From IMG/VR virus record IMGVR_UViG_3300042541_002754, positions 1-29,285 of that record: a stretch of DNA of 29,285 bases. The stretch is one strand, 5' to 3'. Below, in pieces: positions 1 to 7,191 of this stretch; positions within the stretch are counted from its first letter, which is position 1, and every line of letters starts with the position of its first letter. The notes beneath the pieces were generated by a model, which was given only the letters and a program-made list of their open reading frames with translations, was not told where the DNA came from and made no database searches. Source of the stretch: a virus. A program made the translations under genes and the position numbers.

Positions 1-81
1 TCTCCTTTAGTTTTGGTTTTTTTATCATAATTTAAAATTACTAAAATTTAATGTAATAACCTATTAAAAGTTAATAAATTA

Positions 82-393
82 TTAATTAATGGTTTCATCA
101 TTAGTTTCCTCAGGAGTAGTTGGATCTACAATCTTTTCTTTTTGAATATGACTAACAATATACCCCGATATTGCAAATTCAATCCCTGACCAAATAGCCA
201 TATCGGATGATGTCATTGTTGGTATTTTTTCAATCAGGAAATAAATCATACCCCATTGAGCTATAATAAAAGCGATCCCTGACTCTATTCTTTTCTTGGA
301 GAAGTAAGAATCCTGTCCAGTGTAAATTTTACCAATTTCGGTAAAGAGCCATTTAATGTTTGTCCACCCTAAAAAATAAGTCTTTTTTTTCAT
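82..393 (-). CDS. small two-helix membrane protein, holin-like topology
   Basis: A 103-aa protein of unknown function. After a basic, aromatic N-terminus there are two probable membrane segments, at about residues 37-57 (rich in I, F and W) and 63-82, followed by a short acidic hydrophilic tail ending in PTTPEETNDETIN. This size and topology resemble small phage membrane proteins such as holins, but no holin family signature is visible, so lysis function is only a possibility. The ATG is preceded by a late-promoter-like motif (404-415), which groups it with the presumed virion and late genes. It reads in the same direction as the tagged gene 534-1043 but is separated from it by a terminator-like hairpin. 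Confidence 0.75.
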   Translation of the reverse strand: MKKKTYFLGWTNIKWLFTEIGKIYTGQDSYFSKKRIESGIAFIIAQWGMIYFLIEKIPTMTSSDMAIWSGIEFAISGYIVSHIQKEKIVDPTTPEETNDETIN

Positions 394-403
394 AATGTTT
401 TTT

Positions 404-415
404 ATTATAAATATT
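404..415 (-). promoter_or_regulatory. late-promoter-like motif AATATTTATAAT
   Basis: Reads AATATTTATAAT on the coding strand, ending 10 nt before the start codon of the small membrane protein. One of about fourteen copies of the RATATTTATWAW motif found upstream of start codons in this window. Confidence 0.5.
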
Positions 416-452
416 TACTTTTTATGGTTTGTTACTATCATTTATAATTGCA

Positions 453-485
453 TAAAAAAAGGGGTGGTAGCGAAACCTTCCCCTT
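453..485 (-). terminator. Rho-independent terminator for the 534-1043 gene
   Basis: On the minus strand a GGGG...CCCC stem, continued by GGT/ACC after a small internal loop, is followed directly by seven Ts (454-460). It lies just downstream of the stop codon of the 534-1043 gene. Confidence 0.6.
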
Positions 486-533
486 AATCTTGTTACCATA
501 ACGATAACGATCCTAAAAGTCCTCTTTCGAGGA

Positions 534-1043
534 TTATTTTTCTTTAACTAACATTAAACATCTCTTTAAATATTCTTTAGCTCTTGGAGTTGGATCAGAA
601 TGTCTTAATACTTTTTCAATATCCTTAACTAATTCTTCACCATGTTCATTTTCTTTATATAATTCAATAACTTTATCCATTGCTGTATTACACTCATTAT
701 TTGTTTCGTCGTGATACTTCTTATTTCTAAACCCATTTAAATGGTTCATTAAGTTATAAGATAAGTGTTCACCCCCATCATTAACATCATGTAACCGTAA
801 AGTCTTTAACATGTCTAAAGTATCTATCATACCGTTGATACCACCATCTCTTTTAAAAAGACTTGAAGTGTAGTTTTTAAAGTTTTTAGAAGGCCCAACG
901 ATATCGTCCAATGGGATTATATTTCCGGCCACACACCTTTGTTTTTGTTCCCCATCTGTTTTAGGTTCAATGCGTTGCTCTTCTAATATACGTTGTCTAA
1001 TTAGTTTTCGAAGCTTCTGTTCATCTATGATTATTTTTTTCAT
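534..1043 (-). CDS. tagged protein of unknown function
   Basis: A 169-aa soluble protein that I cannot assign to a family. Its N-terminus, MKKIIIDEQKLRKLIRQRIL followed by EEQ, is a basic amphipathic helix ending in an I-x-E site. It matches the tag seen on the 17248-17610 protein (IIKLTESDLMHIVRRVIQEQ). I read it as a capsid-targeting/prohead-processing tag like those of T4 internal proteins, so the mature protein would start near residue 22. The rest is charged and probably helical, with paired cysteines at C37 and near residues 118 and 162. A late-promoter-like motif precedes it and a terminator follows it, so it appears to be a single-gene transcript. Function is unknown; virion location is inferred. 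Confidence 0.8.
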   Translation of the reverse strand: MKKIIIDEQKLRKLIRQRILEEQRIEPKTDGEQKQRCVAGNIIPLDDIVGPSKNFKNYTSSLFKRDGGINGMIDTLDMLKTLRLHDVNDGGEHLSYNLMNHLNGFRNKKYHDETNNECNTAMDKVIELYKENEHGEELVKDIEKVLRHSDPTPRAKEYLKRCLMLVKEK

Positions 1044-1056
1044 TTTAAAATTCTTT

Positions 1057-1069
1057 ATTATAAATATTC
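1057..1069 (-). promoter_or_regulatory. late-promoter-like motif GAATATTTATAAT
   Basis: Coding-strand GAATATTTATAAT, 13 nt before the ATG of the tagged 169-aa gene. A near-perfect copy of the window-wide motif. Confidence 0.55.
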
Positions 1070-1109
1070 GTTTATATTGAATTATTCGTCTATCTTAATA
1101 TGAAAAATG

Positions 1110-1325
1110 TTAATTTTCAGGATCGTCAGATAAAGATTCATATGGGGGAAGTATAAACTGTAACCAAATATCAAAGATTAATACGTAAACCCACCATGTA
1201 ATGTCCTCAATTGGGTGTTCAATAGGGTTTTGATGTGACATGTATAATAATGCAACCATTTTATAAATGATGTAGAATCTTAATACTAATAGTACGAATC
1301 CTAATGTTTTTGAGAATCTATCCAT
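1110..1325 (-). CDS. small two-helix membrane protein
   Basis: A 71-aa protein with two hydrophobic stretches, about residues 8-29 and 43-60, joined by a short loop containing HPIEHPIED-like polar residues and ending in an acidic tail (ESLSDDPEN). No recognisable family. It sits 4 bp downstream of the P-loop kinase stop codon on the same strand and is probably co-transcribed with it. It has neither the late motif nor a clear promoter of its own. Confidence 0.65.
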   Translation of the reverse strand: MDRFSKTLGFVLLVLRFYIIYKMVALLYMSHQNPIEHPIEDITWWVYVLIFDIWLQFILPPYESLSDDPEN

Positions 1326-1329
1326 ATTT

Positions 1330-1734
1330 TTACAATTTTATTTCAAAGCGATTTTTCATAATTTTAATTTTATCTTCTGGAACACCATGTTGATTTATCC
1401 CACCATGACGGTTTTCAACAATAAGTGTAAAAGTTTTATACCCATACTCTTTCGCTAATTTAAAGTATGGTTCCATTTCCCATTCTTGTGTGAAGGTGTT
1501 TGATACAACAATCTTATCAACATTAACTTGCGCCCCATCCGTTCTCATCCACACCTCAGTTTGAGCCCTACAATATTCGTGAGCCAGCTTTATTTTACCC
1601 CCATCAAAACTGTAATTACCATCAACATCAACAAAATATTGATCAGCTTCAATGTGTATTCCACCAAGAGTTTTAGCAAATGTTGACTTACCTGAACCAG
1701 AGATCCCCCTGACAATATATAAGATTTTTTCCAT
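1330..1734 (-). CDS. P-loop kinase-like ATPase (AAA_33 / polynucleotide kinase-like)
   Basis: A 134-aa protein beginning MEKILYIVRGISGSGKSTFA. The Walker A loop GISGSGKST is at about residues 10-18, followed by an acidic EADQYFVDVDG segment typical of the AAA_33 / N4BP2L1-like group, which is related to polynucleotide and small-molecule kinases. The family phosphorylates nucleic acid 5' ends or small substrates; the substrate here is not known. A longer reading from 1761 would add MMFFIYLYV, but that stretch overlaps a good promoter (TTTG at 1767-1770, TATCTTTA at 1739-1746), so the start at 1734 is preferred and the mRNA is nearly leaderless. A polynucleotide kinase role would fit the RNA ligase at 20602-21648. 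There is no phosphatase domain, so this is not a full T4 Pnkp. Confidence 0.8.
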   Translation of the reverse strand: MEKILYIVRGISGSGKSTFAKTLGGIHIEADQYFVDVDGNYSFDGGKIKLAHEYCRAQTEVWMRTDGAQVNVDKIVVSNTFTQEWEMEPYFKLAKEYGYKTFTLIVENRHGGINQHGVPEDKIKIMKNRFEIKL

Positions 1735-1738
1735 AACA

Positions 1739-1770
1739 TAAAGATAAATAAAAAACATCAATAAAACAAA
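1739..1770 (-). promoter_or_regulatory. Bacteroidetes-type promoter of the P-loop kinase gene
   Basis: TTTG, 20-nt spacer, TATCTTTA on the minus strand (consensus TTTG / TAnnTTTG). The -7 element ends 4 nt before the ATG at 1734, which predicts a leaderless transcript and decides the start codon. Confidence 0.55.
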
Positions 1771-1892
1771 AAAGAACCCTTATTATAGGAATATTTTAAG
1801 TATTTCAGTAACTTTAATCGTAGTTAAATAAGCCCTAACATACATGTCAGAGATTATTTTGGGATAATGTTTCACAACATTAAATATACACC

Positions 1893-2915
1893 TTATTTAT
1901 TAAATCTTTTCAATGCGTTCTCAGTTATGAAAATAAATTCAGAATCTTTAAATTCTTCGAGATTTGTTGAATTTGTGTAAGACATTGCCGACTTCAAATA
2001 ATCCTTAAAATTGTCAACCCACGACTCCAAGGTATATTCAACTTTATTATATTTAACAATCCCTTCTGATGTTGTTAACTTCTCTTTCCCCCATTTTTTT
2101 TGTACCTCTTTAGTACTCATACCTCTAAACTCTTTATAAAAATATTTTCTTGTTTTTGGGAATGTATTCCAAAGATAAAAAGAATGTTTTTCTAATAATG
2201 GGATTCGTTTAAATAATTTAGTTGGAGAACAAGATTCAAGAGTTTTGTTTAGAACTCCCCCTAACATTACATAATCAGCCCCAAGAGCCAACGCCTTAAT
2301 AATGTCATCATAATTCCTAAATCCACCGTCAGCAATTATCTTAGTTGTATAGTTACCATTTTTTTTAATTTGGTAACATTCATTAATTAATGACCCCATT
2401 GGGTAATGTATTCCAGTATTCGCAGAAGTTAAACATCCGCTACCACCACCAATACCAACTCGAATAAAATCAACCCCAAGTTCTGCAAACTTTTCATAAG
2501 TTTTTGGGTTGGCAATATTCCCAACAATAATCCTGTGTTTAGGGTTTGTTCTGATCTCACAAAACTCTTTACATAGATCATATAGTTTTACCATATGACC
2601 ATTCGCTATATCAACAAGAATGTTAAGTTCGTCATCGAATGAATCGTCGCCATACCATTCAATCACTTTTTCAAACTCATCTAATGAAATTGATGAAAAT
2701 GTTTGATCCCCATGTAGAAATCTGGGTAAACATACCTCCAATTTCTCATCAAGAAATTTATTGTAATTATCTAAATCAATTACTGTATCCATTGGGGATA
2801 CAAAAAGTGGTAGTTTATCATCTGAGGTGAAAATATCAATCTGAGATCGACTATTGATTGAGGAGATAGTTTCAGGAACTAATGTGATATCTTTAAAATC
2901 GAATTTTTTATTCAT
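1893..2915 (-). CDS. GMP reductase / IMP dehydrogenase-family enzyme
   Basis: A 340-aa TIM-barrel protein of the IMPDH/GMPR family. Visible landmarks are the N-terminal FDFKDITLVPE entry, PLFVSPMDTV at about 36-45, VGNIANP at 131-137, the active-site loop GIGGGSGCLTS with candidate catalytic C161, the phosphate-binding IIADGGFR at 194-201, VMLGG near 217, FRGMS, and TSEGI. There is no CBS (Bateman) insert. The SEG motif followed by a late K-SAMSYTN-like segment is closer to GMP reductase, which converts GMP to IMP with NADPH, than to IMPDH. The active-site loop deviates: the usual G-P-G-S-x-C-T-T-R becomes GGGSGCLTSA, so the usual Arg is absent. A nucleotide-pool role (purine salvage) during infection is likely, but substrate preference is open. 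A promoter TTG-N20-TATGTTTT lies just upstream. Confidence 0.85.
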   Translation of the reverse strand: MNKKFDFKDITLVPETISSINSRSQIDIFTSDDKLPLFVSPMDTVIDLDNYNKFLDEKLEVCLPRFLHGDQTFSSISLDEFEKVIEWYGDDSFDDELNILVDIANGHMVKLYDLCKEFCEIRTNPKHRIIVGNIANPKTYEKFAELGVDFIRVGIGGGSGCLTSANTGIHYPMGSLINECYQIKKNGNYTTKIIADGGFRNYDDIIKALALGADYVMLGGVLNKTLESCSPTKLFKRIPLLEKHSFYLWNTFPKTRKYFYKEFRGMSTKEVQKKWGKEKLTTSEGIVKYNKVEYTLESWVDNFKDYLKSAMSYTNSTNLEEFKDSEFIFITENALKRFNK

Positions 2916-2919
2916 ATTA

Positions 2920-2950
2920 AAAACATAAGAAAAATGAACATTAAAGACAA
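2920..2950 (-). promoter_or_regulatory. probable host-type promoter of the GMPR-like gene
   Basis: TTG (2948-2950), 20-nt spacer, TATGTTTT (2920-2927) on the minus strand, close to the TTTG/TAnnTTTG consensus. It ends 4 nt before the start codon. Confidence 0.4.
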
Positions 2951-2956
2951 CTAAAT

Positions 2957-2967
2957 ATATTTATAAT
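2957..2967 (+). promoter_or_regulatory. late-promoter-like motif ATATTTATAAT
   Basis: Perfect core copy, ending one base before the ATG at 2969. If used as a -10 element the transcript would be leaderless or start within the gene, so either the motif acts as a leaderless promoter or it has a translational role. Confidence 0.5.
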
Positions 2968-2968
2968 T

Positions 2969-3943
2969 ATGTTAACAGATACAGAGATTGATAGACTTAA
3001 TAAATTTTTAGAAAATAAGACTTTTACTTATAAAGGAGAACTAATTGAAAATTCCAGCTGGCGAGCGGACTTAGATTATAAATTTGAAATCATCAGGAGT
3101 AAAAGGATGATTAGTGTTGGGGAGTATTATGATTATGTGAGTATCTCCTTAATAATGTTTAATTTTAGAGATAAGGTAAGTCAACTTATGTTTGATTCCC
3201 AAGATACGAAAGGGTCAGAATTTTGGACGAATTTTTTAAATAGTCATTTATTCTTTTTTAAATATCAAATGATTAAAAGTGTTGAAAATATTTTGATTAA
3301 CTTTGACTCCGATATTAGAATTGTTATTGATAAATTTAATGTAGAACTACCTGAAAAGGAAAACATACAAGAACAAAAAATGACTAGAGGAACGATACGA
3401 AATGTTGTTAAAGACATTGTAAACATCTTAAAAACTAAATCAACTGGGGAGTATTCTTTACCGGATAATGATTATGGGGGTGGATACGATTTTAGTCAAT
3501 TCCCTGTGGAATTTTCTGTTGAACTATATTTGGAACACACCAATAGTTTTAATGGATATAAATTAAATGCTCAATATTCATCTGAGGATGATGTTATTGA
3601 AATTAAAATCATTTACAATCCGTCCGATTTAAAGACATCATTGTATGATATTGTTGGAGAGTTAAATGAAGTTGTTGCTCATGAATTAGAACATTCATTA
3701 CAAGGGTATCGAGGGGATTATGATGGTGAAAGAGATGAGGAAACAGATTCTTTAACATATTATCTACAACCTCATGAGATTCCGGCTCAAGTTGCTGGAT
3801 TTAAAAGACTTTCAAAATTAAGAAGAATTCCATTTGAATCAGTTGTTAGAGATTGGTTTAGAACACACACAGAAATTCACGGGTTAACTGAAGATGAAAG
3901 AGAAATTGTTATTAATAAATTATTAAATTATGGTAAACCTTAA
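2969..3943 (+). CDS. HExxH zinc-metalloprotease-like protein with an internal tag
   Basis: A 324-aa protein in two parts. Residues 1-130 are a helical domain with no recognised family. Residues about 133-156 (IQEQKMTRGTIRNVVKDIVN) look like the amphipathic tag found at the N-termini of other proteins here, including an I-Q-E site. The C-terminal part carries VVAHELEHSLQG (H238, E239, H242) and, 27 residues on, QPHEIPAQ (E270), which could supply the third zinc ligand. This is the pattern of gluzincin-type peptidases. The substrate is unknown; cleavage at the internal tag could release the protease domain. The stop codon is 2 bp from that of the convergent gene 3946-4572. Confidence 0.75.
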   Translation: MLTDTEIDRLNKFLENKTFTYKGELIENSSWRADLDYKFEIIRSKRMISVGEYYDYVSISLIMFNFRDKVSQLMFDSQDTKGSEFWTNFLNSHLFFFKYQMIKSVENILINFDSDIRIVIDKFNVELPEKENIQEQKMTRGTIRNVVKDIVNILKTKSTGEYSLPDNDYGGGYDFSQFPVEFSVELYLEHTNSFNGYKLNAQYSSEDDVIEIKIIYNPSDLKTSLYDIVGELNEVVAHELEHSLQGYRGDYDGERDEETDSLTYYLQPHEIPAQVAGFKRLSKLRRIPFESVVRDWFRTHTEIHGLTEDEREIVINKLLNYGKP

Positions 3944-3945
3944 TT

Positions 3946-4572
3946 TTACTTTCGGAATCTATTAATTAGCTTATTAATCAATTCTTTTAAGATAACCCCC
4001 GAAATAGTTAAAAGACCAAATCCCGCCAATCTTTGAACAATGTGAGAAGGCTCAACTGATGAAGGATCACCTTTAGCCAAATTATAAATCATTGGAATTA
4101 GGGGTATAATAAATGTGTAACTCATAATATTAGTTACTTTATGAAGGGTAATACCCAAACTACCGATAAAATCCAAAAAAACCCTTTTCAATTCGTCACT
4201 TTTCTTAAGGACAGATTTAAATGGTTTTATTAAACCCTCTTCTTTTATCTTATTATATATTTTTGAAACAAATTCTTTATTATCAACATAATATGATGAA
4301 ATGACACCCATTAATATTAAACTGAGTTCAAGATCTGAAAGATCTGGATATCTTCCGGCTAAGTAATCTTCTAATGGACTAACAAAACCGCCGATAGTTG
4401 CACCCCAAGTAATTAAAAATTCTAAATTAATACCTACTTGTTTTGAGGAATCTTTAATGATTTTTTTAGCAAATTCGTAATTTTGGGTGATAATATCCCC
4501 AAATTTTCCACCAGATTCTTCAGATAATAATAATCTTTTTTGGTGTTCAGTAATTAAAATTGTTACACTCAT
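3946..4572 (-). CDS. tagged multi-helix membrane protein
   Basis: A 208-aa protein starting MSVTILITEHQKRLLLSEES. The first 20 residues match the recurrent tag (ITE...LLLSE, an L-x-E site followed by ESGG). Beyond it are several hydrophobic segments at about residues 49-68, 80-96, 135-165 and 180-200, separated by charged loops, so it could be membrane-inserted. No family was recognised. A tagged, membrane-active protein would fit a virion component that enters the host envelope during DNA delivery, but this is inference. A late-type motif AGTATTTATTAAC is 2 nt before the ATG. Confidence 0.75.
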   Translation of the reverse strand: MSVTILITEHQKRLLLSEESGGKFGDIITQNYEFAKKIIKDSSKQVGINLEFLITWGATIGGFVSPLEDYLAGRYPDLSDLELSLILMGVISSYYVDNKEFVSKIYNKIKEEGLIKPFKSVLKKSDELKRVFLDFIGSLGITLHKVTNIMSYTFIIPLIPMIYNLAKGDPSSVEPSHIVQRLAGFGLLTISGVILKELINKLINRFRK

Positions 4573-4574
4573 AC

Positions 4575-4587
4575 GTTAATAAATACT
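4575..4587 (-). promoter_or_regulatory. late-promoter-like motif AGTATTTATTAAC
   Basis: Coding-strand motif 2 nt before the ATG of the 3946-4572 gene. It shares a 50-bp divergent intergenic region with an oppositely oriented copy at 4594-4604. Confidence 0.45.
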
Positions 4588-4593
4588 TTGATT

Positions 4594-4604
4594 ATATTTA
4601 TTAT
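4594..4604 (+). promoter_or_regulatory. late-promoter-like motif ATATTTATTAT
   Basis: Forward copy 18 nt before the ATG of the KOW-like gene. With 4575-4587 it forms a divergent pair, showing that the motif is directional and follows the gene on each strand. Confidence 0.5.
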
Positions 4605-4622
4605 CATAACAAGTATTAAAAA

Positions 4623-5240
4623 ATGATAAATCCTAAATTAAAAGTTGGTGATAGAGTGAGATTACTTCATATGGATGGAGAGACCTCTGTAATGCCAGGG
4701 GGGGTTGGTACGGTAACAACTGTTACAAGATTCTTAGATGAAGACCAATATAACGTATCATGGGATAATGGTAGTAAGTTAGCTCTACTATCAAGTGTTG
4801 ATTTATGGGATACTCCTATAGATAAAAAACGAACTAAATCTGTCGAAGAAAGAGTAATCACCAAAAAAAGTATTACTGAAATTGATGGCGAAAATAAGGT
4901 GTTTCTAAAAAACCTTGATATTTTTAAACATTTTAATATGAGGTTTTTAAATAATTATTTAAGAGACATTAGAGAATCAGGTATTACAAATATGCTTTTG
5001 GCATCACCATACCTATATATGGGTAAGGATAGGATAAAACATGAGTTCAAGTATAAAGAGGTTGATGAGGAGTTACTAAAAAAAGTTTTGAATGGCGCTG
5101 ATCAAGCCCAATCAGAAATGATTAATGGTACCATTAAAGCGTTAAACGCTGAAAAAAAGGAAGATAGTCTTGAAAATATTAACAGATACATCTCAAGATA
5201 TGCAACCAGAGTGCTTGAGAATTATATACATTTATTTTAA
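4623..5240 (+). CDS. KOW/SH3-like domain protein of unknown function
   Basis: A 205-aa protein. Residues 5-62 form a small beta domain of KOW or SH3-like type: LKVGDRVRLLHMDG, then GGVGTVTTV, then QYNVSWDNGSKLALLSSVDLW. This is the pattern of a short beta-barrel that reads 'property, constant, value'. Residues 75-205 are charged and helical with no recognised family. The function is unknown. A late-type motif upstream suggests late expression. Its last 9 bp overlap the end of the convergent gene 5232-5522. Confidence 0.75.
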   Translation: MINPKLKVGDRVRLLHMDGETSVMPGGVGTVTTVTRFLDEDQYNVSWDNGSKLALLSSVDLWDTPIDKKRTKSVEERVITKKSITEIDGENKVFLKNLDIFKHFNMRFLNNYLRDIRESGITNMLLASPYLYMGKDRIKHEFKYKEVDEELLKKVLNGADQAQSEMINGTIKALNAEKKEDSLENINRYISRYATRVLENYIHLF

Positions 5241-5522
5241 AATAAATTCCCACACATCATTTTTCTTTCTTGGGGTAATGTTTAAATCTAAAAAAACCGC
5301 ATTTTGTTTTCCAGCATAAAGACCTAAAATATTAAAGTCGTAGAATTCTTCTGACTCTTGTTCGGTCATACCATCTCTTTCTTGTAGAATGGATAAAATT
5401 GTTGGTTTAGAATAAAGGATTCTTCTATCATTACCAAATTCCTCAACAATACCGATTATTGCACTCTCTAAACCATTTAGCAAAATTGCACCTTCGGCAT
5501 ATTCATCTATATCTATTCTCAT
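5232..5522 (-). CDS. conserved phage-type small protein, unknown function
   Basis: A 96-aa acidic protein. The pattern ESAIIGIVEEFG...RRILYSKPTILSILQERDGMTEQESEEFYDF recalls a small protein often seen in phage genomes, but no function is known to me for that family. No signal peptide or membrane segment. Its 3' end overlaps the convergent KOW-like gene by 9 bp, and its 5' side is divergent from the zinc-knuckle gene at 5584. A degenerate late motif (AAATATTTTTAAT) may precede it. Confidence 0.75.
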   Translation of the reverse strand: MRIDIDEYAEGAILLNGLESAIIGIVEEFGNDRRILYSKPTILSILQERDGMTEQESEEFYDFNILGLYAGKQNAVFLDLNITPRKKNDVWEFILK

Positions 5523-5558
5523 GATTTAAGAATATTAAAAATATTTCATTTAATCAAC

Positions 5559-5569
5559 ATATTTATAAT
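5559..5569 (+). promoter_or_regulatory. late-promoter-like motif ATATTTATAAT
   Basis: Perfect core copy 14 nt before the ATG of the zinc-knuckle gene at 5584. Confidence 0.55.
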
Positions 5570-5583
5570 TAAAACAAATCGTT

Positions 5584-6249
5584 ATGAACCAATATTTTTT
5601 TAAAATGACAAATGAGGAAAGAACTAGTATTCTTGACCAACATAAACATGTCTATGATGGATATGTTACAAACTACGCTAACCAAAATGAACAACCGTTA
5701 TATGTGCAGGACTTTGCCAATGACAAAGGGGGTGTCACACTTAACAATAAAGGTGAAATTACCACATATAAAAATATGGGTATCAATGAGAGTATCCTTG
5801 AGAATGATCAGGATGATTCTTATATGGTAAGTGTTGGCGAACAATTGGATATGATTGGTGATGGTGATGATGATTTAAAAAATGGAACAACATCTGGACA
5901 CGATGATGAAGAACGTAGTGGATGTTCTCATTGTGACAGTAAAGATAGTGACTTTGAAAGTGATGAGTGTCCTCATTGTAATGGTAGAGGTCATGATGAA
6001 TTCACTGGTGAAGAATGTGAATGGTGTGATGGTACAGGAACATCAGATTCATTTAGTGATGAAGATAATGATTGGGAAGGCAATCCTTACGATTATATGG
6101 ATGATGGTGGTTTTATGGATGATAAACCAGAATCGTTTGACGATATTGATATTCGAGTTTTAAAGTTAGATCCTGAGGATATGACAGAAAGTCTACAAGA
6201 ACAAGTAAATAAAACTTTAGATATGTTTAGAAGATTTAAAAATCTTTAA
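5584..6249 (+). CDS. tagged protein with DnaJ-like zinc knuckles
   Basis: A 221-aa strongly acidic protein. The N-terminus contains MTNEERTSILDQHKHVYDGY, a variant of the recurrent tag, and an I-N-E-S site lies at about residues 68-71. Residues 112-150 carry three zinc-knuckle half-sites, GCSHCDSK, ECPHCNGRG and ECEWCDGTG. The last two match the CxxCxGxG repeats of the DnaJ cysteine-rich domain, which binds zinc and unfolded protein. There is no J domain. The rest is Asp/Glu-rich and probably disordered, ending in a second helix (TESLQEQVNKTLDMFRRFKNL) similar to the C-terminal tags at 22358-23068 and 23065-23661. Virion or assembly-chaperone roles are possible; neither is shown. Confidence 0.8.
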   Translation: MNQYFFKMTNEERTSILDQHKHVYDGYVTNYANQNEQPLYVQDFANDKGGVTLNNKGEITTYKNMGINESILENDQDDSYMVSVGEQLDMIGDGDDDLKNGTTSGHDDEERSGCSHCDSKDSDFESDECPHCNGRGHDEFTGEECEWCDGTGTSDSFSDEDNDWEGNPYDYMDDGGFMDDKPESFDDIDIRVLKLDPEDMTESLQEQVNKTLDMFRRFKNL

Positions 6250-6315
6250 TGTGACTTTTCAATACTTTTAAAATATTTCTTAAGTATTGTTAACTTATTT
6301 TAAAATTGTTAAAGA

Positions 6316-6627
6316 ATGGAAATCAAAGAATTAGTATCACATTATCTAAATGAGTCGTCAAAGACTCTTGACGTTACTTTCAGAACCACGTTAGATAGCG
6401 AGGATGAAATTAGGGAAGACCAAATCTATTTTGATGAGATAACAGATTTTGGGTATGACTTCGTTTCAAATATAACAGATAGTTATGGTAGTTTACGTGA
6501 CGACGACTATGATGATGATGATTATGATGACGACGATTTATTTGTCGATGATCAAGAAATCACATCATTTTTAAATGAATATTATTTAATATACCCAGAC
6601 AAACTACCTTCCTCAGAATTATTTTAA
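6316..6627 (+). CDS. small highly acidic tagged protein
   Basis: A 103-aa protein beginning MEIKELVSHYLNESSK, a short form of the tag with an L-N-E-S site. The middle is a run of Asp and Tyr (DDDYDDDDYDDDDLF at about 67-81) encoded by a GAT/GAC repeat, followed by a hydrophobic C-terminal stretch. Such acidic tracts mimic DNA charge or bind basic proteins, but no function can be named. Its stop overlaps the end of the convergent lipoprotein gene by 4 bp. Confidence 0.7.
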   Translation: MEIKELVSHYLNESSKTLDVTFRTTLDSEDEIREDQIYFDEITDFGYDFVSNITDSYGSLRDDDYDDDDYDDDDLFVDDQEITSFLNEYYLIYPDKLPSSELF

Positions 6628-7130
6628 GGCCCAACTCTCGTTAAATATATTGTAATAGACTCATCAGATCCTGAATTACCATTCGACCATAACCCTGTTG
6701 TTCGTAATGTTAAACTTTCAATCTCATCGCTAATAATCTTAAAAGTTCTGGTAGTTGAATTTACATCGAATTGAATATACCCCAAATCATTTATCGAATG
6801 GTGACCAATTATTGTATAATAATATTGTTTACCCCAAATAACTTGACCTGATGGAAGAGATGTTGGACAAAATGAGATGACGCTGTAATCCAAATGCCAT
6901 TTTGTAAACCCCACACTAACAGTGTCGATTGGAAAATTATCATTGGGGTTTATATATTGATCACCAGGTTGGTATACCGTATCGCCAGGAGACGATGAAT
7001 TCTCAATTTTAGAATATGTGATTTTATCAACAACATATTCACCACTTAAACTTAAAGAAGTTGGTTCTGAATATTTTAAACAAGATGTTAATAATGATAG
7101 GGTTAAGGAAATAAAAATCAGTTTTTTCAT
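6624..7130 (-). CDS. lipoprotein with host-type promoter
   Basis: A 168-aa protein with a lipoprotein signal peptide: MKKLIFISLTLSLLTSC, where LLTSC is the lipobox and C17 the predicted lipidated residue. The mature part is beta-rich (alternating polar and hydrophobic residues, many Ser/Thr/Tyr) and resembles small Bacteroidetes surface lipoproteins of the lipocalin-like kind, though I cannot name the family. It would reside in the periplasm or outer membrane of the infected cell. It has its own Bacteroidetes-type promoter (TATATTTG) rather than the late motif and is inserted antisense among late genes. This makes it a candidate moron, for example for superinfection exclusion (inference). It has no packaging tag. 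Confidence 0.8.
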   Translation of the reverse strand: MKKLIFISLTLSLLTSCLKYSEPTSLSLSGEYVVDKITYSKIENSSSPGDTVYQPGDQYINPNDNFPIDTVSVGFTKWHLDYSVISFCPTSLPSGQVIWGKQYYYTIIGHHSINDLGYIQFDVNSTTRTFKIISDEIESLTLRTTGLWSNGNSGSDESITIYLTRVGP

Positions 7131-7150
7131 AGTTATAATTTATTATTATA

Positions 7151-7178
7151 CAAATATACGTATTTTTTCCGAAACAAA
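7151..7178 (-). promoter_or_regulatory. Bacteroidetes-type promoter of the lipoprotein gene
   Basis: TTTG (7175-7178), 16-nt spacer and a perfect -7 element TATATTTG (7151-7158) on the minus strand, about 20 nt upstream of the ATG. The spacer is somewhat short. Confidence 0.5.
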
Positions 7179-7189
7179 AATATTTATTG
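7179..7189 (+). promoter_or_regulatory. late-promoter-like motif AATATTTATTG
   Basis: Forward copy 2 nt before the ATG at 7192. It supports that start rather than upstream in-frame starts that would overlap the lipoprotein gene. Confidence 0.45.
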
Positions 7190-7191
7190 CT

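Noticed and set aside
404-415. T4-type late promoters (TATAAATA)
   Set aside because: The sequence TATAAATA occurs here only on the non-coding strand of the motif; relative to genes the reading is TATTTATA, so the sites are treated as a distinct motif.
7018-7191. N-terminal extension of the 82-aa protein
   Set aside because: It lies antisense to the lipoprotein gene and over its promoter; the late motif at 7179 points to ATG 7192.
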